The position numbers were made by a program, and so were the translations under genes. Of a stretch of DNA of 19,228 nt, positions 10,247 through 19,056 are shown one piece after another. The notes beneath the pieces are model-generated. The model was not told the DNA's origin. It did not search any database and was given only the letters and a program-made list of their open reading frames with translations. Numbering within the stretch: the first letter of the stretch is position 1; every line of letters starts with the position of its first letter. The DNA comes from Phytophthora quininea (Eukaryota > Oomycota > Peronosporomycetes > Peronosporales > Peronosporaceae). The stretch is taken from contig JAAVTG010000965.1 in NCBI GenBank assembly GCA_011947345.1, positions 1-19,228 on the forward strand. The letters are read 5' to 3'.

Positions 10247-11011
10247 ATGCCCACGTCTCCTTTTGCCAAGCCCGTGCCTTCTGCGGCCAAGCTGGTGCCT
10301 CCTAATGCTGGCCTAGTGTCTGCAGTAACCAAGTCAATTCCCGCCGCTGTCGGGCCGCCCCCAACCGTCAGTCCTGTGCCTGCTGCTGGTGGCCTCGAAG
10401 TTGGGTCTGTGCCTGCTACTGCTGTCGAGCCACCATCTTCCGCGGGCGCACTGCTCGGGCTGATCCCCCTCGTCGTCACAACTGCGCCTGCTAACACCGG
10501 TCCAACACTGCCCGATGTCCGTCCTGCAGATGCTGATTGTGACTGTGCTGGTCCAGCTGTCGACCCTGAATTCGTCGCACTCATCCTGCAGCTACTGGTG
10601 CTGACCCCACGGGGTGGTATTGGTCCAGTTGCTGGTGTTACTCCCGCAGCTCCTGTTGGTTTTATTTCCGATAATCTCGTGTTCGCTTCCGCGGTTGGAC
10701 CATTGTCTTCTGCTGTCGTCAACTCTTTGTTGTTGAATGCCACGCTCAGACCGGTGTCTCCTGTAAATGATGGTGGTGATTCGAGAACTACTGCTACCGA
10801 TGCGGCAATCACCGAAATTACGATTTCTGTGGTCGATGAATCTGACGGTTGTGTCTTCGATCCGACTGGGGCTGCCCAAGTAGGTCCTGCGTCTACTAGC
10901 CGAGTTGTACACGCTGGTAGTATTGCAATTCTTGCAACTAGCCTCGTGGCTTCTGCCGCAATTGTCCCGAGGTCTTCTGCTGCCAACACTACTTGTCGTG
11001 ACGATCACTAG
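10247..11011 (+). CDS. Hypothetical low-complexity Pro/Ala/Val-rich reading frame, strand uncertain
   Basis: This is a 254-codon open frame starting at an ATG in good context (GTCGCCATG). The opposite strand is also open across almost the same span (10989-10234, 251 codons, Thr/Gly/Ala-rich). The plus strand looks slightly more natural, with T/C-ending codons and few A-ending ones. Three imperfect in-frame repeats begin at 10409, 10679 and 10946, at spacings of 270 and 267 bp. They share AVxPxSSA-like residues, which suggests a degraded ~90-residue tandem repeat. I recognise no domain and see no convincing signal peptide. The frame ends in TAG, but the same frame stays open beyond it into the 54-residue ORF at 11063. 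It may be a real repetitive secreted or structural protein, a decayed gene or non-coding repeat DNA. Confidence 0.3.
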   Translation: MPTSPFAKPVPSAAKLVPPNAGLVSAVTKSIPAAVGPPPTVSPVPAAGGLEVGSVPATAVEPPSSAGALLGLIPLVVTTAPANTGPTLPDVRPADADCDCAGPAVDPEFVALILQLLVLTPRGGIGPVAGVTPAAPVGFISDNLVFASAVGPLSSAVVNSLLLNATLRPVSPVNDGGDSRTTATDAAITEITISVVDESDGCVFDPTGAAQVGPASTSRVVHAGSIAILATSLVASAAIVPRSSAANTTCRDDH

Positions 11012-11062
11012 AATGTTGAGCGCTGTGCTGACAGTGCCGCCGCTGCGTCGTGTAGGTCAGCA

Positions 11063-11227
11063 ATGGAATCCCCATCGAAACTTGGTACGACGATGAGTGA
11101 CGCCGAGCTCCTGAACTTGCTGCCGTTCCTGGAGAGTCTGGTGGATGTGGACGATGTGCGGCCAGTTGTGGAGAAGCAATTCCAGATCCAGAAGCTCATC
11201 GACGCCACGCCCGACGAGATTGTCTAG
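11063..11227 (+). CDS. Small 54-residue acidic hypothetical protein
   Basis: The ATG at 11063 opens 54 codons; an internal ATG at 11093 would give 44. The sequence is leucine-rich and acidic (ELLNLLPFLESLVDVDDV, then VEKQFQIQKLID) and is predicted to be mostly helical. Third positions are strongly G/C, as in the neighbouring conserved genes, which argues for real coding. It ends 92 bp upstream of the VPS28 start on the same strand. It could be a complete micro-protein or the last exon of a larger gene whose upstream exons I cannot place. I do not recognise the family. Confidence 0.4.
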   Translation: MESPSKLGTTMSDAELLNLLPFLESLVDVDDVRPVVEKQFQIQKLIDATPDEIV

Positions 11228-11270
11228 ACTGAGTTGACGCACGAAAGTAAAAAGGCAACAAGTTGACCTC

Positions 11271-11290
11271 GTTCATTACTGGCCAAAAAC
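11271..11290 (+). promoter_or_regulatory. Candidate oomycete initiator for VPS28
   Basis: GTTCATTACTGGCCAAAAAC contains the TCATT core followed by an A-rich tail, resembling the oomycete initiator plus flanking region. It lies about 42 bp upstream of the VPS28 ATG, which is a normal distance for short oomycete 5' leaders. The assignment rests on motif similarity only. Confidence 0.4.
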
Positions 11291-11318
11291 AAAATCCACA
11301 GCGCAATTCTCATCAGAA

Positions 11319-12228
11319 ATGGCCTCGTACAACTTCAGCGAGCTGGCGCAGCCTCCATCGTCCTCTGTACGCGCCGCGGCGGTCACCCGACTGCGCATTG
11401 ATCCGGCGAGCTAACGTTCTCTGTTGTGTCATGGAGCAGACGACGTACATGGCTCCTCCTCCGGCGCAGCTCAACCGAGTACAGCCAAATGCCACTCTGC
11501 ACATCGCAATTCTTGTCTTGCTGACGATGTGTGTCGACAGGAGATTAAACTGTGGGCGGACGCCAAGGACCGCCGCAAGTACGAGGACCTGGCAGATCTC
11601 TTCGCTATCTTCAAGACCACAGAGCACCTCGAAGCTGCCTACGTGCGCGACGCCATCACCCCGAAGAGGTATACATACATATCTATATTTTTCTGTGAAG
11701 AAAGCACTGCATGTGGTGGTAACTGAAGTTGATGTGGAGCAGTACACGGAGGCATGCACCAAGCTCATCTCGCAGTTCAAGACAGCGGAGACGGCACTAC
11801 GCCTCGGAGGCTTCATTGACAGCGTGGAGAGCTTCATCTCCGAGTACCGCCTGGACTGCCCGCGTGCGCTGGAGCGTCTTGTGCGCATCGGAGTCCCAGC
11901 CACCGTCGTGCACAACACGACCAACCGCAAGACAGACTCGGTCAACGTGGCGCAGACTGTGCAGAACTTCATCACGCTCATGGATGTCCTCAAACTCAAC
12001 ATCCGTGCGGTGGACGAGATCCAGCCCCTGCTTAGTGAGATGATGAGCTCTCTTACGATGGTCAGTGGGCTGCCGCCAGACTTTGCTGGCCGCGACAAGA
12101 TTGAAGGCTGGCTGCGGACGATGAACGCGATGCGGGCGTCGGAAGAGCTGGACGAGGAGCAGGCGCGGCAGCTAAGCTTTGACCTCGAGCGCGCGTATTC
12201 ATCGTTCATGGCTTTCCTCAACAAGTAA
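11319..12228 (+). CDS. VPS28: ESCRT-I subunit VPS28, four exons, one apparent missing base
   Basis: VPS28 is a core ESCRT-I subunit that helps sort ubiquitinated membrane cargo into multivesicular endosomes. Proposed exons are 11319-11366, 11440-11478, 11541-11668 and 11743-12228, about 232 residues. Introns are 73, 62 and 74 nt. Branch points CTAAC (11411) and CTGAC (near 11519) support the first two. The N-terminal core has EIKLWADAKDRRKYEDLADL, which packs with Vps23 and Vps37. The C-terminal four-helix domain, which contacts ESCRT-II, includes RLDCPRALERL, RAVDEIQPLL, SGLPPDFAGR and FDLERAYSSFMAFL. Exon 3 ends out of phase with exon 4. One extra G near 11665 would give TPKE|YTEAC, exactly the conserved junction, so I infer a missing base. 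The two N-terminal exons are less certain than the rest. The gene is convergent with the minus-strand gene ending at 12366. Confidence 0.87.
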
Positions 12229-12365
12229 CGATGACAGAAAAGATCATGTGAACACATACGTTGGGGTGAATGACCCGTGGGATTTTATTGTGGTGATTAT
12301 CTTCTTGTTTTCGTGTTTACCATATAAAATGAAGTGTATGAGCGCACGCATATGTCGAAGGCGCA

Positions 12366-14011
12366 TCAAAATGCCCGCAACATCAACTGCACGTACGCCA
12401 TGGCGATTTCGGCAGTTGAAATACTAGCAGCAAAAATAGGTTCCTCTTCCGGCTCCAGCATGGGTGAGGCATGCTCTGATACCTTTTCTTCTTCTCCAGT
12501 GAGTAACCTTGTGCACTTGACCATGGCTGCGTCGAGCTCCAGGCTCATCAGGTCCAGCTCATCTAGCATAGCTCGAAGATCGGCGTTTTGTACCTTCTTT
12601 GAGGTCAATTCCTTGATCGAGAGCACCTTCTTCTCCGGTTTGGCGAATGGCTCCAGCGTAATATCCATCAAGTTCGGCTCCGCGATGTTGTTCTTCTTCA
12701 CAGCAAGCATCGGCGGCACCATTGGTGCCAGAGTCGGCGACAAGGGAGGGAACGACTCCATCGTGAACGCAATCTCTTCCTTTGCGTACTCCTGTTCATC
12801 GGCCAACGCGCGCTCCAGCTCGCGCTCCAGTTCGTTTTCATGTTCCAATTCCTGGTTTTCAAATTCCACGCCCACCGTCTCTATCTCTGGGTCCAGGTAC
12901 AGCAGCACCTTTCGCGCAGCAACCAGCTCCTGCTCCAGGGCAGGCTCGCCACGTGCGAACTCCACAATCGGTTTTCTCTCTGGGTAAAGCACAGGCAGCG
13001 TCGCCACGGGAGCCGAGGTAGGAGGAGCCTCGCGCACGTCCGCTTTTATCAAAACTGCAGCCGGAGGGATGGGGACAGTTTGTACCGGCGGAGAAGTGGG
13101 CTTCAGCTGCACCAGCTTCGGCTCTGATTTAGTCGTCGTCACCGGGAGAACAGACTTTGCTTGCGTCTTCGGTAAGGCAGCAAGCATCTTCGTCTCCTTA
13201 GCTGCCTGCTTTTTGGGGCCGGTGTCGCCACTTTAGTCGCAGGCTGGGCCTGAACCTGTTGCCGTTTCTGCTTAACCGGTTCTTCAGGCGCCTTTGACTT
13301 GGGCATGGTCTTCAGCGCCGCCTTGTTCGTTGCTTTTTCTCGTCCACTTTCTGCTTGGACTTTGACTCCAGCAGCGGCCTACTGCGCTGCACCTGCTTGG
13401 GCTCCGACTTGGCCCTCGGCTTCTCCACGATCGTTTCCTCCTCTGTCGGCACTGAGAACGCGTTGACCGTCTGCAGAGGCTTCATGTCCACCTTGTTGAG
13501 CGCTGCAAGCGGGCACTCCCCGCCAGCAGCGGCGACGTCTTCCTCTGCGTGTTCAGCCTCTCCGGCCGCGTCAGTGCCATGGCCGCCACCACTTTCTGCG
13601 GCGTGGGGCTGGTTGGCACCACGGCGATCTGCAGGTCTCTCTGCTCCTTGAACGCCCCGCTCTGCGCAATCGACAGCGTCAGCGAGTAGTCCAGCGCGCC
13701 CGCCGCAGCGCCAGCAGTCGGCTGAGGGTCTGCTTGAGGCCCAGCGCATGCGGCCGCGAGACGCCGCTGTGGTGCAGCAGCGCCATCCCGACGGCCCCCA
13801 GCAGCAGTGCGCAGAACAGCAGCGCACTGCTGAAGAAGAAGCCGCCCAGCGCTACGGCCGCCAGCAGCTGCAGCGCGCCCGCCGCCGTCACCAGGCCGCC
13901 CACGTGGAAGGTCGGCTTCTCGCCGTACACGTCGCCCGTCAGCGCATACGGGTCGCGCGTCTGCAGCTGGCGCTGGCGGCGCTGCGTCTTGGTGCTGGCT
14001 CGCTGTCGCAT
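12366..14011 (-). CDS. Unrecognised membrane-anchored protein with long charged tail; four -1 frame breaks
   Basis: The start (14011) gives a basic N-terminus, DPYALTGDVYGEKPTFHVGG, and then two closely spaced hydrophobic segments within residues ~38-82. After them the reading passes through four further frames, each step being one lost base in the same direction. The steps fall near 13740, near 13510, at the five-T run 13334-13338 and at the five-T run 13210-13214. With four bases restored it is exactly 550 codons (549 residues). Protein-like sections include LDYSLTLSIAQSGAFKEQRD, a Lys/Pro/Ala-rich linker, an acidic helix (ENQELEHENELERELERALA) and the closing AMLDELDLMSLELDAAM region. I recognise no family. 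The topology suggests a membrane anchor with a large soluble tail. It is convergent with VPS28, 137 bp apart. Confidence 0.6.
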
Positions 14012-14955
14012 GGTCTACACAAGTCTCGGTCTTCGTCTGCTGCTCGGTCGTCTACTGCTCGGTGGAGCTGCGGACAGTCCAGCAGGTACTAGTACTAGCT
14101 CTGCGTCGGCTAGTGGGCTCCTCACCCCAGCGAGAGCGTCCGAGTCGTGCGCAGTCCGCCCCAAATCCGCCACTGCCAGCCGCGGCGTCAACTGCATGAG
14201 GCCGATTTTCGTCCGTCGTTAGGAAGCCACTTCTATGCATAGACCGGTTTCGCCCATTGGGCAACGGTTACGCTGGGACTTCTCGCCAATGATTGCAAGG
14301 GCATCGAAGTGCTTGGAGACGCCCTTCCTGTTCCTATGCCAAGACGATGCGATAGCGCCAGGAAGATGGCGCCGAGCGTCGCACAGAGGAAAAGATGCCG
14401 CAAAAACGCCGAGCCGCTTGGCAGCGGAACGAGGAGCTCTCAGGTCTAGGGGTTACAAACGTGCTGTGTGGACTGGTTGTTGTTGCCGATGTCTTTCAAC
14501 GGCACAACAAGCAACAAGATAGAGCGAGCAGCGCTCCACAGAGCGCTGGCGGCAGGATTCTCGGCGCTCGGATTACTTCCGGGTGCGCTGTCGCCACCTT
14601 CTTGGCGTAGTGGGGAAAATCGACCGACGTGGTCGAGTCGCGCCTTCCTTTGCCTGGAAAGCCAGTATAGAAGCAGAGAAGGTAAAGAAGCAAAGAAGTC
14701 GAAGCGCATGTGCGTCGGCGTGAGTGTATTTCCGCTGAGCGAGCGATCCTATTGGTGGATAACGGCTCTAGACTGAGGTATCGCCCCCAAAGATGGCGGA
14801 ACCCCTGCCAACTTTGAGGTATCGTTTGCAATTTCTGCTGCTCTCGGCGTTTGTATTGTCGCATGGATATGCTACCAGCTCCATTCAAAAGACGTGATCA
14901 TTTTTCCCCTTGTTGCAAAACTGGCTTTGCGGTGTGGAGTGCAAGACGGAGAAAA
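14012..14955. other. Spacer between membrane-protein gene and Crypton-like remnant
   Basis: This region should hold the promoter of the minus-strand gene starting at 14011. A plus-strand frame from 14395 to 14610 (71 codons, basic N-terminus MPQKRRAAWQRNEELSGLGV, then a hydrophobic patch) is the only candidate gene. It might be a leading part of the Crypton-like element that follows, but I cannot support that. Other frames here look like chance. I see no repeat or RNA gene. Confidence 0.35.
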
Positions 14956-15450
14956 ATGAGACCGAAGCACTACAGAGCGATTTTGACGGAGTTCATGAGC
15001 TTTTACGATGCTCGTGCCTACACTGCGGAGACCGTGTTTGCGACAGAGATGCTGCTAACCACCACTCCTGAAGATGTTAGCCGGTGGATGAATTTCCGTG
15101 CGTTTGGTGAGTCATACCCTGGCGCGGACGCTAAGCCAGTGTTTGCCAGATCTTCCACTCTTGCATTCGCCAAAAAGCTATCTCGTGCTTTATGCCTCGT
15201 ATTGCTGTTACCTGGGACCCGATTCGAAAGAAGGCAATCCGACGCGCTCGAAGCTGGTGAATAAGGTGATCAAAACGGTGAAACGCTTCGAGGTTCGCCG
15301 AGAAGGAGTGCAGTCCGCCGCCCGGAGTCCCATCGAATACGAAAGTTTATTAACCTCCTCGAGGTTGTGCGCTCTAATCATGACAAAGGCAGCATCAAGT
15401 ACGTCATTAGCAGTGTTCTCACTTTGCAATAGCACATGATTACAAGAACA
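14956..15450 (+). pseudogene. Crypton-like tyrosine recombinase, N-terminal part, broken
   Basis: From the ATG at 14956 the frame reads MRPKHYRAILTEFMSFYDAR and TTTPEDVSRWMNFRAFGE. It then changes frame to KAISCFMPRIAVTW (near 15173) and again to EGNPTRSKLVNKVIKTVKRF (near 15230) and EVRREGVQSAARSPIEYE. A later, weaker piece reads FINLLEVVRSNHDKGSIKYV, and LTLQ-stop-HMITR follows. This order resembles the core-binding half of Crypton-type tyrosine recombinases that are widespread in oomycetes; this is recalled family knowledge, not a search. The catalytic Arg/His/Tyr half is absent. Its right end meets the flank of the second hAT element. Confidence 0.45.
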
Positions 15451-15606
15451 GGGATCGATAGCATCCCGCGTTTTAGTTATATGAGCGATATTGATGAAAA
15501 CTAAACCAACAACGACGCCTGTATCATCAGATACATGATGTTCGCTTGGCTAAGCATCAACATGATGTCAATATCAAGATATATATTGTGATACCCAGCA
15601 CTTTGC
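15451..15606. other. AT-rich junction between recombinase remnant and hAT copy 2
   Basis: This AT-rich, partly palindromic stretch (repeated CATGATGT and ATATC words) probably contains the left end of the second hAT element. I could not fix its terminal inverted repeat. Confidence 0.3.
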
Positions 15607-15914
15607 TTACTCTAGCTCCTGTTTGAATTTCGTGTACATACTCGACGCGGTTGTCAGACAATCTTGTCCGTAGATCGTTGAGGACGAAGCTCCCAATACT
15701 GAAAACCGTTCTTGAGCAGCGGTGGAGAGGGGTTTCGCAAGATAAGTCCTGGCTAGCACAGCTACAGAGGGAAAATCGCGCTGACCTTCCTCTTTAAACC
15801 ATTGCAGGACTTCTACTTCCCGATACAATTGGAGAAGATTGTACTTTGTGTCGCCTGGAGAGCATGGCCATTTAACAGCCAGTGATCTCCACATGTTCCA
15901 TTCATTTGCGGTTT

Positions 15915-15918
15915 GTAG
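15915..15918. repeat. Target-site duplication GTAG, left copy
   Basis: GTAG directly precedes the TGTGGCGGAG end of the inserted repeat and is found again directly after its CCACA end (16966-16969). Confidence 0.6.
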
Positions 15919-16965
15919 TGTGGCGGAGCGCGATTTACCGAAACCGCTCTTGCGCACGGTGCCCAGACTGCCGACTGCGGAGGGTACTCCGATATGCCGT
16001 GCGTGTGCTGAACTCTTCCTCACCTTGTGTACCCGTCGGCGGGCGGGTAACGCTCTTCAGGTGGCTTGGAGATGAGTGGGTTGATGGTCACTTGAACCGA
16101 CTTGGGCAGTCGCGGGACCTTGGGCAGCAACGTGGATATGCTTCGCCTGCTGTCCGGGTTGGGGTGTCGTCCTCCGAGCGAGTCTTCGAGCTCGTGGTCG
16201 ACGGGCCAGACGCTGTCTTGGGCCCTTCTTGTCCTTGTCCTTTCCTTTGCTTGGGCTCTTGCGAGCGTAACCGCTTCCGATAGCGGGATCTCAGGGGTGA
16301 GTGATCACCGGCCAAAATCTTCCGGGCCCTCTGCGACTTGACAGCGTGGGTGGGCCAATATGCCTTCCCGTGCCCGATGGCTCTTGTGCGTTCCAGGGGA
16401 AAATCAACTCTGTTTGTTCTTTAGCATTCTTCTCTATCCACTACAGCTGTCTGCACTCCTCTACACTATCCTTACTTTGTCCTTGCTTAACGTCTTCAAA
16501 AGAGAGCACCCAAGATCTTGTCACCGCTCATTGGGTATTACTCAGCTCCGCCGTCCTTCAACTTGCTTGCGCATCACTCCTTCGCCGGGCTTCCTTTGCA
16601 CAACATCCACTCGATCGTAGAGTGCCACCAGAGAGTGATTGCATACCCACATAACTGCACATGACCGATGCACAGTGATCACCGGAAGTGATCATGATCG
16701 CGTGTCGAAATGATCGCACCTGATCAACCGGAAGTGATCATGATCGCGTTTCGAAATGATCGCACCTGATCAACCGAAAGTGACCGTGTACCGAAATGAT
16801 TGCTCGTGATCGACCACCAATGACCGACTAAAGTGACCAACCCAAAAATGATCGCGGTCGGTCGGTCGGGAGTTCTCCGAATGTTCTCTGTGTGTCTCAC
16901 CCATCCCTCACCATCATCCAACAATCGCGGTCTCTTCCCATCAATCCGCAACAAGCTTCACCACA
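15919..16965. mobile_element. 1,047-bp TGTGG...CCACA dispersed repeat, copy 2, nested in hAT copy 2
   Basis: It begins TGTGGCGGAGC and ends GCTTCACCACA, an imperfect terminal inverted repeat (9 of 11 bp) with LTR-like TG...CA ends. It is flanked by GTAG on both sides. Removing the element and one GTAG joins LQTANEWNMW to HHDHNDLS, giving one continuous hAT frame from 17296 to 15607 (213 codons). It shares many ordered blocks with the copy at 9131-10164. A GATC-rich 46-bp tandem repeat lies in its right part. It codes for no recognisable protein, so it is a solo LTR or a non-autonomous transposon. A 4-bp duplication with TG...CA fits an LTR integrase best. Confidence 0.75.
16681..16818. repeat. 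46-bp tandem repeat with four GATC sites per unit
   Basis: Unit 1 is 16681-16726 and unit 2 is 16727-16772. They differ at one base (GTGTC versus GTTTC). A third, degenerate unit begins at 16773. Each full unit holds four GATC tetramers. The array lies inside the copy 2 element. Confidence 0.8.
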
Positions 16966-16969
16966 GTAG
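16966..16969. repeat. Target-site duplication GTAG, right copy
   Basis: GTAG follows the CCACA end of the inserted repeat and matches 15915-15918. The hAT transposase frame resumes directly beyond it. Confidence 0.6.
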
Positions 16970-19056
16970 TGACAAGTCATTGTGATCATGATGCGGTGTA
17001 TGGGGAATTTCCACATCTAACAGTGCACTCATGGAGTTCGCGTTTGTGAACGTCCTGCTAATACGATGAAAGTTTTCTGGTGATGCTGACGCGGGCTGTT
17101 TAACGGGAGCGCACGAAGCGAGGGCTTCAAAGACAGCTCTATGATCTTGTTTGAGCTCTCGCTCAGCACGTTGGAGTAATTCGGCATTGTCGACAATTAG
17201 CGAGGACTTTAACTTGATACGAGGGTCCAGTATAAGCGCTTTGATTTCGCTGATATCTGGCGCAGGAAGCGAATCAGCAGCTGCTCCTTTAATCTGTTAA
17301 TACAACGGGCTCCGCTAGCCGAAAATGATTCTACTGGTACTTTAATGCGCGTTTGCTCCAGCTCGGTTGTAGATGAGTCAGGCCTCTGTAAGACCAAACC
17401 GGCCATTGCTGGTGCTTCTAATGTCGACCATAGTAATCTGCGAAAAAGCAAACCGTACGGACTGGAGACGTCTTCCTTCTGGACTTCACCAAGACTAAAA
17501 TGTACTAGTTGATTTGTGATTGATTCCATCTCTATGATCAAGCTCCAGCTGGAGTAATTGATATCCACGTATCGCGCTCAGATGCCAAAGCCGACTCGAA
17601 GTAACGCGCAAAAGCAAACTAATTCATCACACTGCGACGTAGGAGAGTGGCAGCATATCCGACTCGAGTTTTTGCGTCGATCGCTGGGTTTGTTGGTGGT
17701 AGGTTGTATAGCAATTTAATTTGATCCAGCTTACCGATACGTGCTGGGGAATTGAAATGCGTTGCCAAGTTGCGGAGGTTTTGGATGACACGTAGCCCTT
17801 CTGGAAAAGAGCCTCCAGGAGTAACAACATCCTTGCCGTCGTTGCGCGTATTTTCTTTAAGGCCAAGTCTATATAACAAACACAAGCTGAGCAGATGCAT
17901 GAGGCAATCTACTTGATCAGTCCCAGCAAAATGATCGGATACATTCCGGGCGCTACCGGTAGTGTCACTCACTTTAAAGCGAGCATATCGCTCGATGTCG
18001 AGGCTGTATCGCTCTTGGATCGCAGTTTTCATCAACTCTGCAACAACCACAGCCGCATGGCCTTCATAACTAGGAATCGCTAACAATGACAGAGTAACGT
18101 AGCGCCAGTTTGAGCTGATGAATGTGACGCTCATTCCCAGCACGTTGACATTCGATGCATTTGTCCACATGTCGTGCAGAACAGATAGAAATGGGCGACT
18201 TGCAACTTTTGCTAGCTCTTGAGTTAGAAACTTTGTCACGAAGCCAATATACGCATCGAAGCTGGCTGTTGCGTACGTGTTGAAAGTCTCACGAGCAGGA
18301 AATGTGAGGGATGGCTGTCTGGTAATTCGCCGGATCATTCGAAGCAACTCTGCATTTTCTAATACAGTGTATGGTAAACCCGCTGATAGCAGCCACCTAG
18401 TTGTCAGCAGCCGGATTTCGTCAGGCGAGATGACGAGTGCTTGTTCAATAGTCTTCTGCTTTTTTCATTTAGGTTCAACTTCTTCTTGACCTGAGGTAAG
18501 TGCGTCGATCGCCTCGATCTTTTGGCAAGTGAAGCCTTAGTGGTGCGCTCTATCTCTACAGAGTACGGATGGTCGCTATACATTCGCAGCATGTGCGCTT
18601 TAGCATTCGTTGAGGTTGACTGGCGCAACAGACACCACTGCCACGACGTCGACGTTGTGTCGGTGCTCTTCAACTTCTCCCACACACAATACAAATGTGT
18701 GTAAATGGTCGGTTTGTCTTCTTCTTGTTGGGTTGAGGTGTTGAGAGCTTCTGTATGTATCTCCAGACTGTAGCGAACTCATTTTGCTGCTTGTACTTAA
18801 TGGTCACAGGGATTCCGAGCGAATCGACTCCATCTTTTACGCCATCGTCGTTGTCTACCTCGATGCCGTCCTCAGGCACGCTAGCACGATCGACCGATGT
18901 CGCGTGCTCATTTGCTGCGTCAGCATGCTGTGTCCGTGAAGGTTGCCTCTTCGATGCTAGCATTCTTGCTCCACAGCGCTTTCTGAACAAAAACAGTCGT
19001 TGCTCAACTATTTTGGAGCACAATTTATCAGCTACTAGATCACGCGAGATCAGCAC

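Larger units (their letters stand above)
15607..19056 (-). pseudogene. hAT-family transposase with BED finger, frame-shifted and interrupted (hAT copy 2)
   Basis: Read from 19056 downward. The N-terminal part has WRYIQKLSTPQPNKKKTNRP, then a BED-type finger spread over two frames (THICIVC near 18675, AHMLRMYSDHP near 18590). ENAELLRMIRRITRQPSLTF follows near 18330. The first acidic block is LHDMWTNASNVNVLGM and the second SDTTGSARNVSDHF, with DCLMHLLSLCLLY after it. DAKTRVGYAATLLRRS (near 17640) is the RW-like motif. The frame from 17296 to 16970 carries ALILDPRIKLKSS. The C-terminal dimerisation region is FPSVAVLARTYLAKPLS and QERFSVLG, ending in TAA at 15607. A 1,047-bp repeat sits at 15919-16965 between these last two parts. 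Several further frameshifts are present. This is a different subfamily from the element at 6442-8979 and lies in the opposite direction. Confidence 0.8.

Noticed and set aside
11313..12257. Long minus-strand open frame (314 codons) opposite VPS28
   Set aside because: It is the antisense shadow of conserved VPS28 exons and introns and shows no family features.
13734..14222. Plus-strand frame of 162 codons opposite the membrane-protein gene
   Set aside because: It overlaps the well-formed hydrophobic segments on the minus strand and has shadow-like composition.
16724..16954. Minus-strand open frame over the GATC tandem repeat
   Set aside because: It is generated by the 46-bp repeat and has no protein features.
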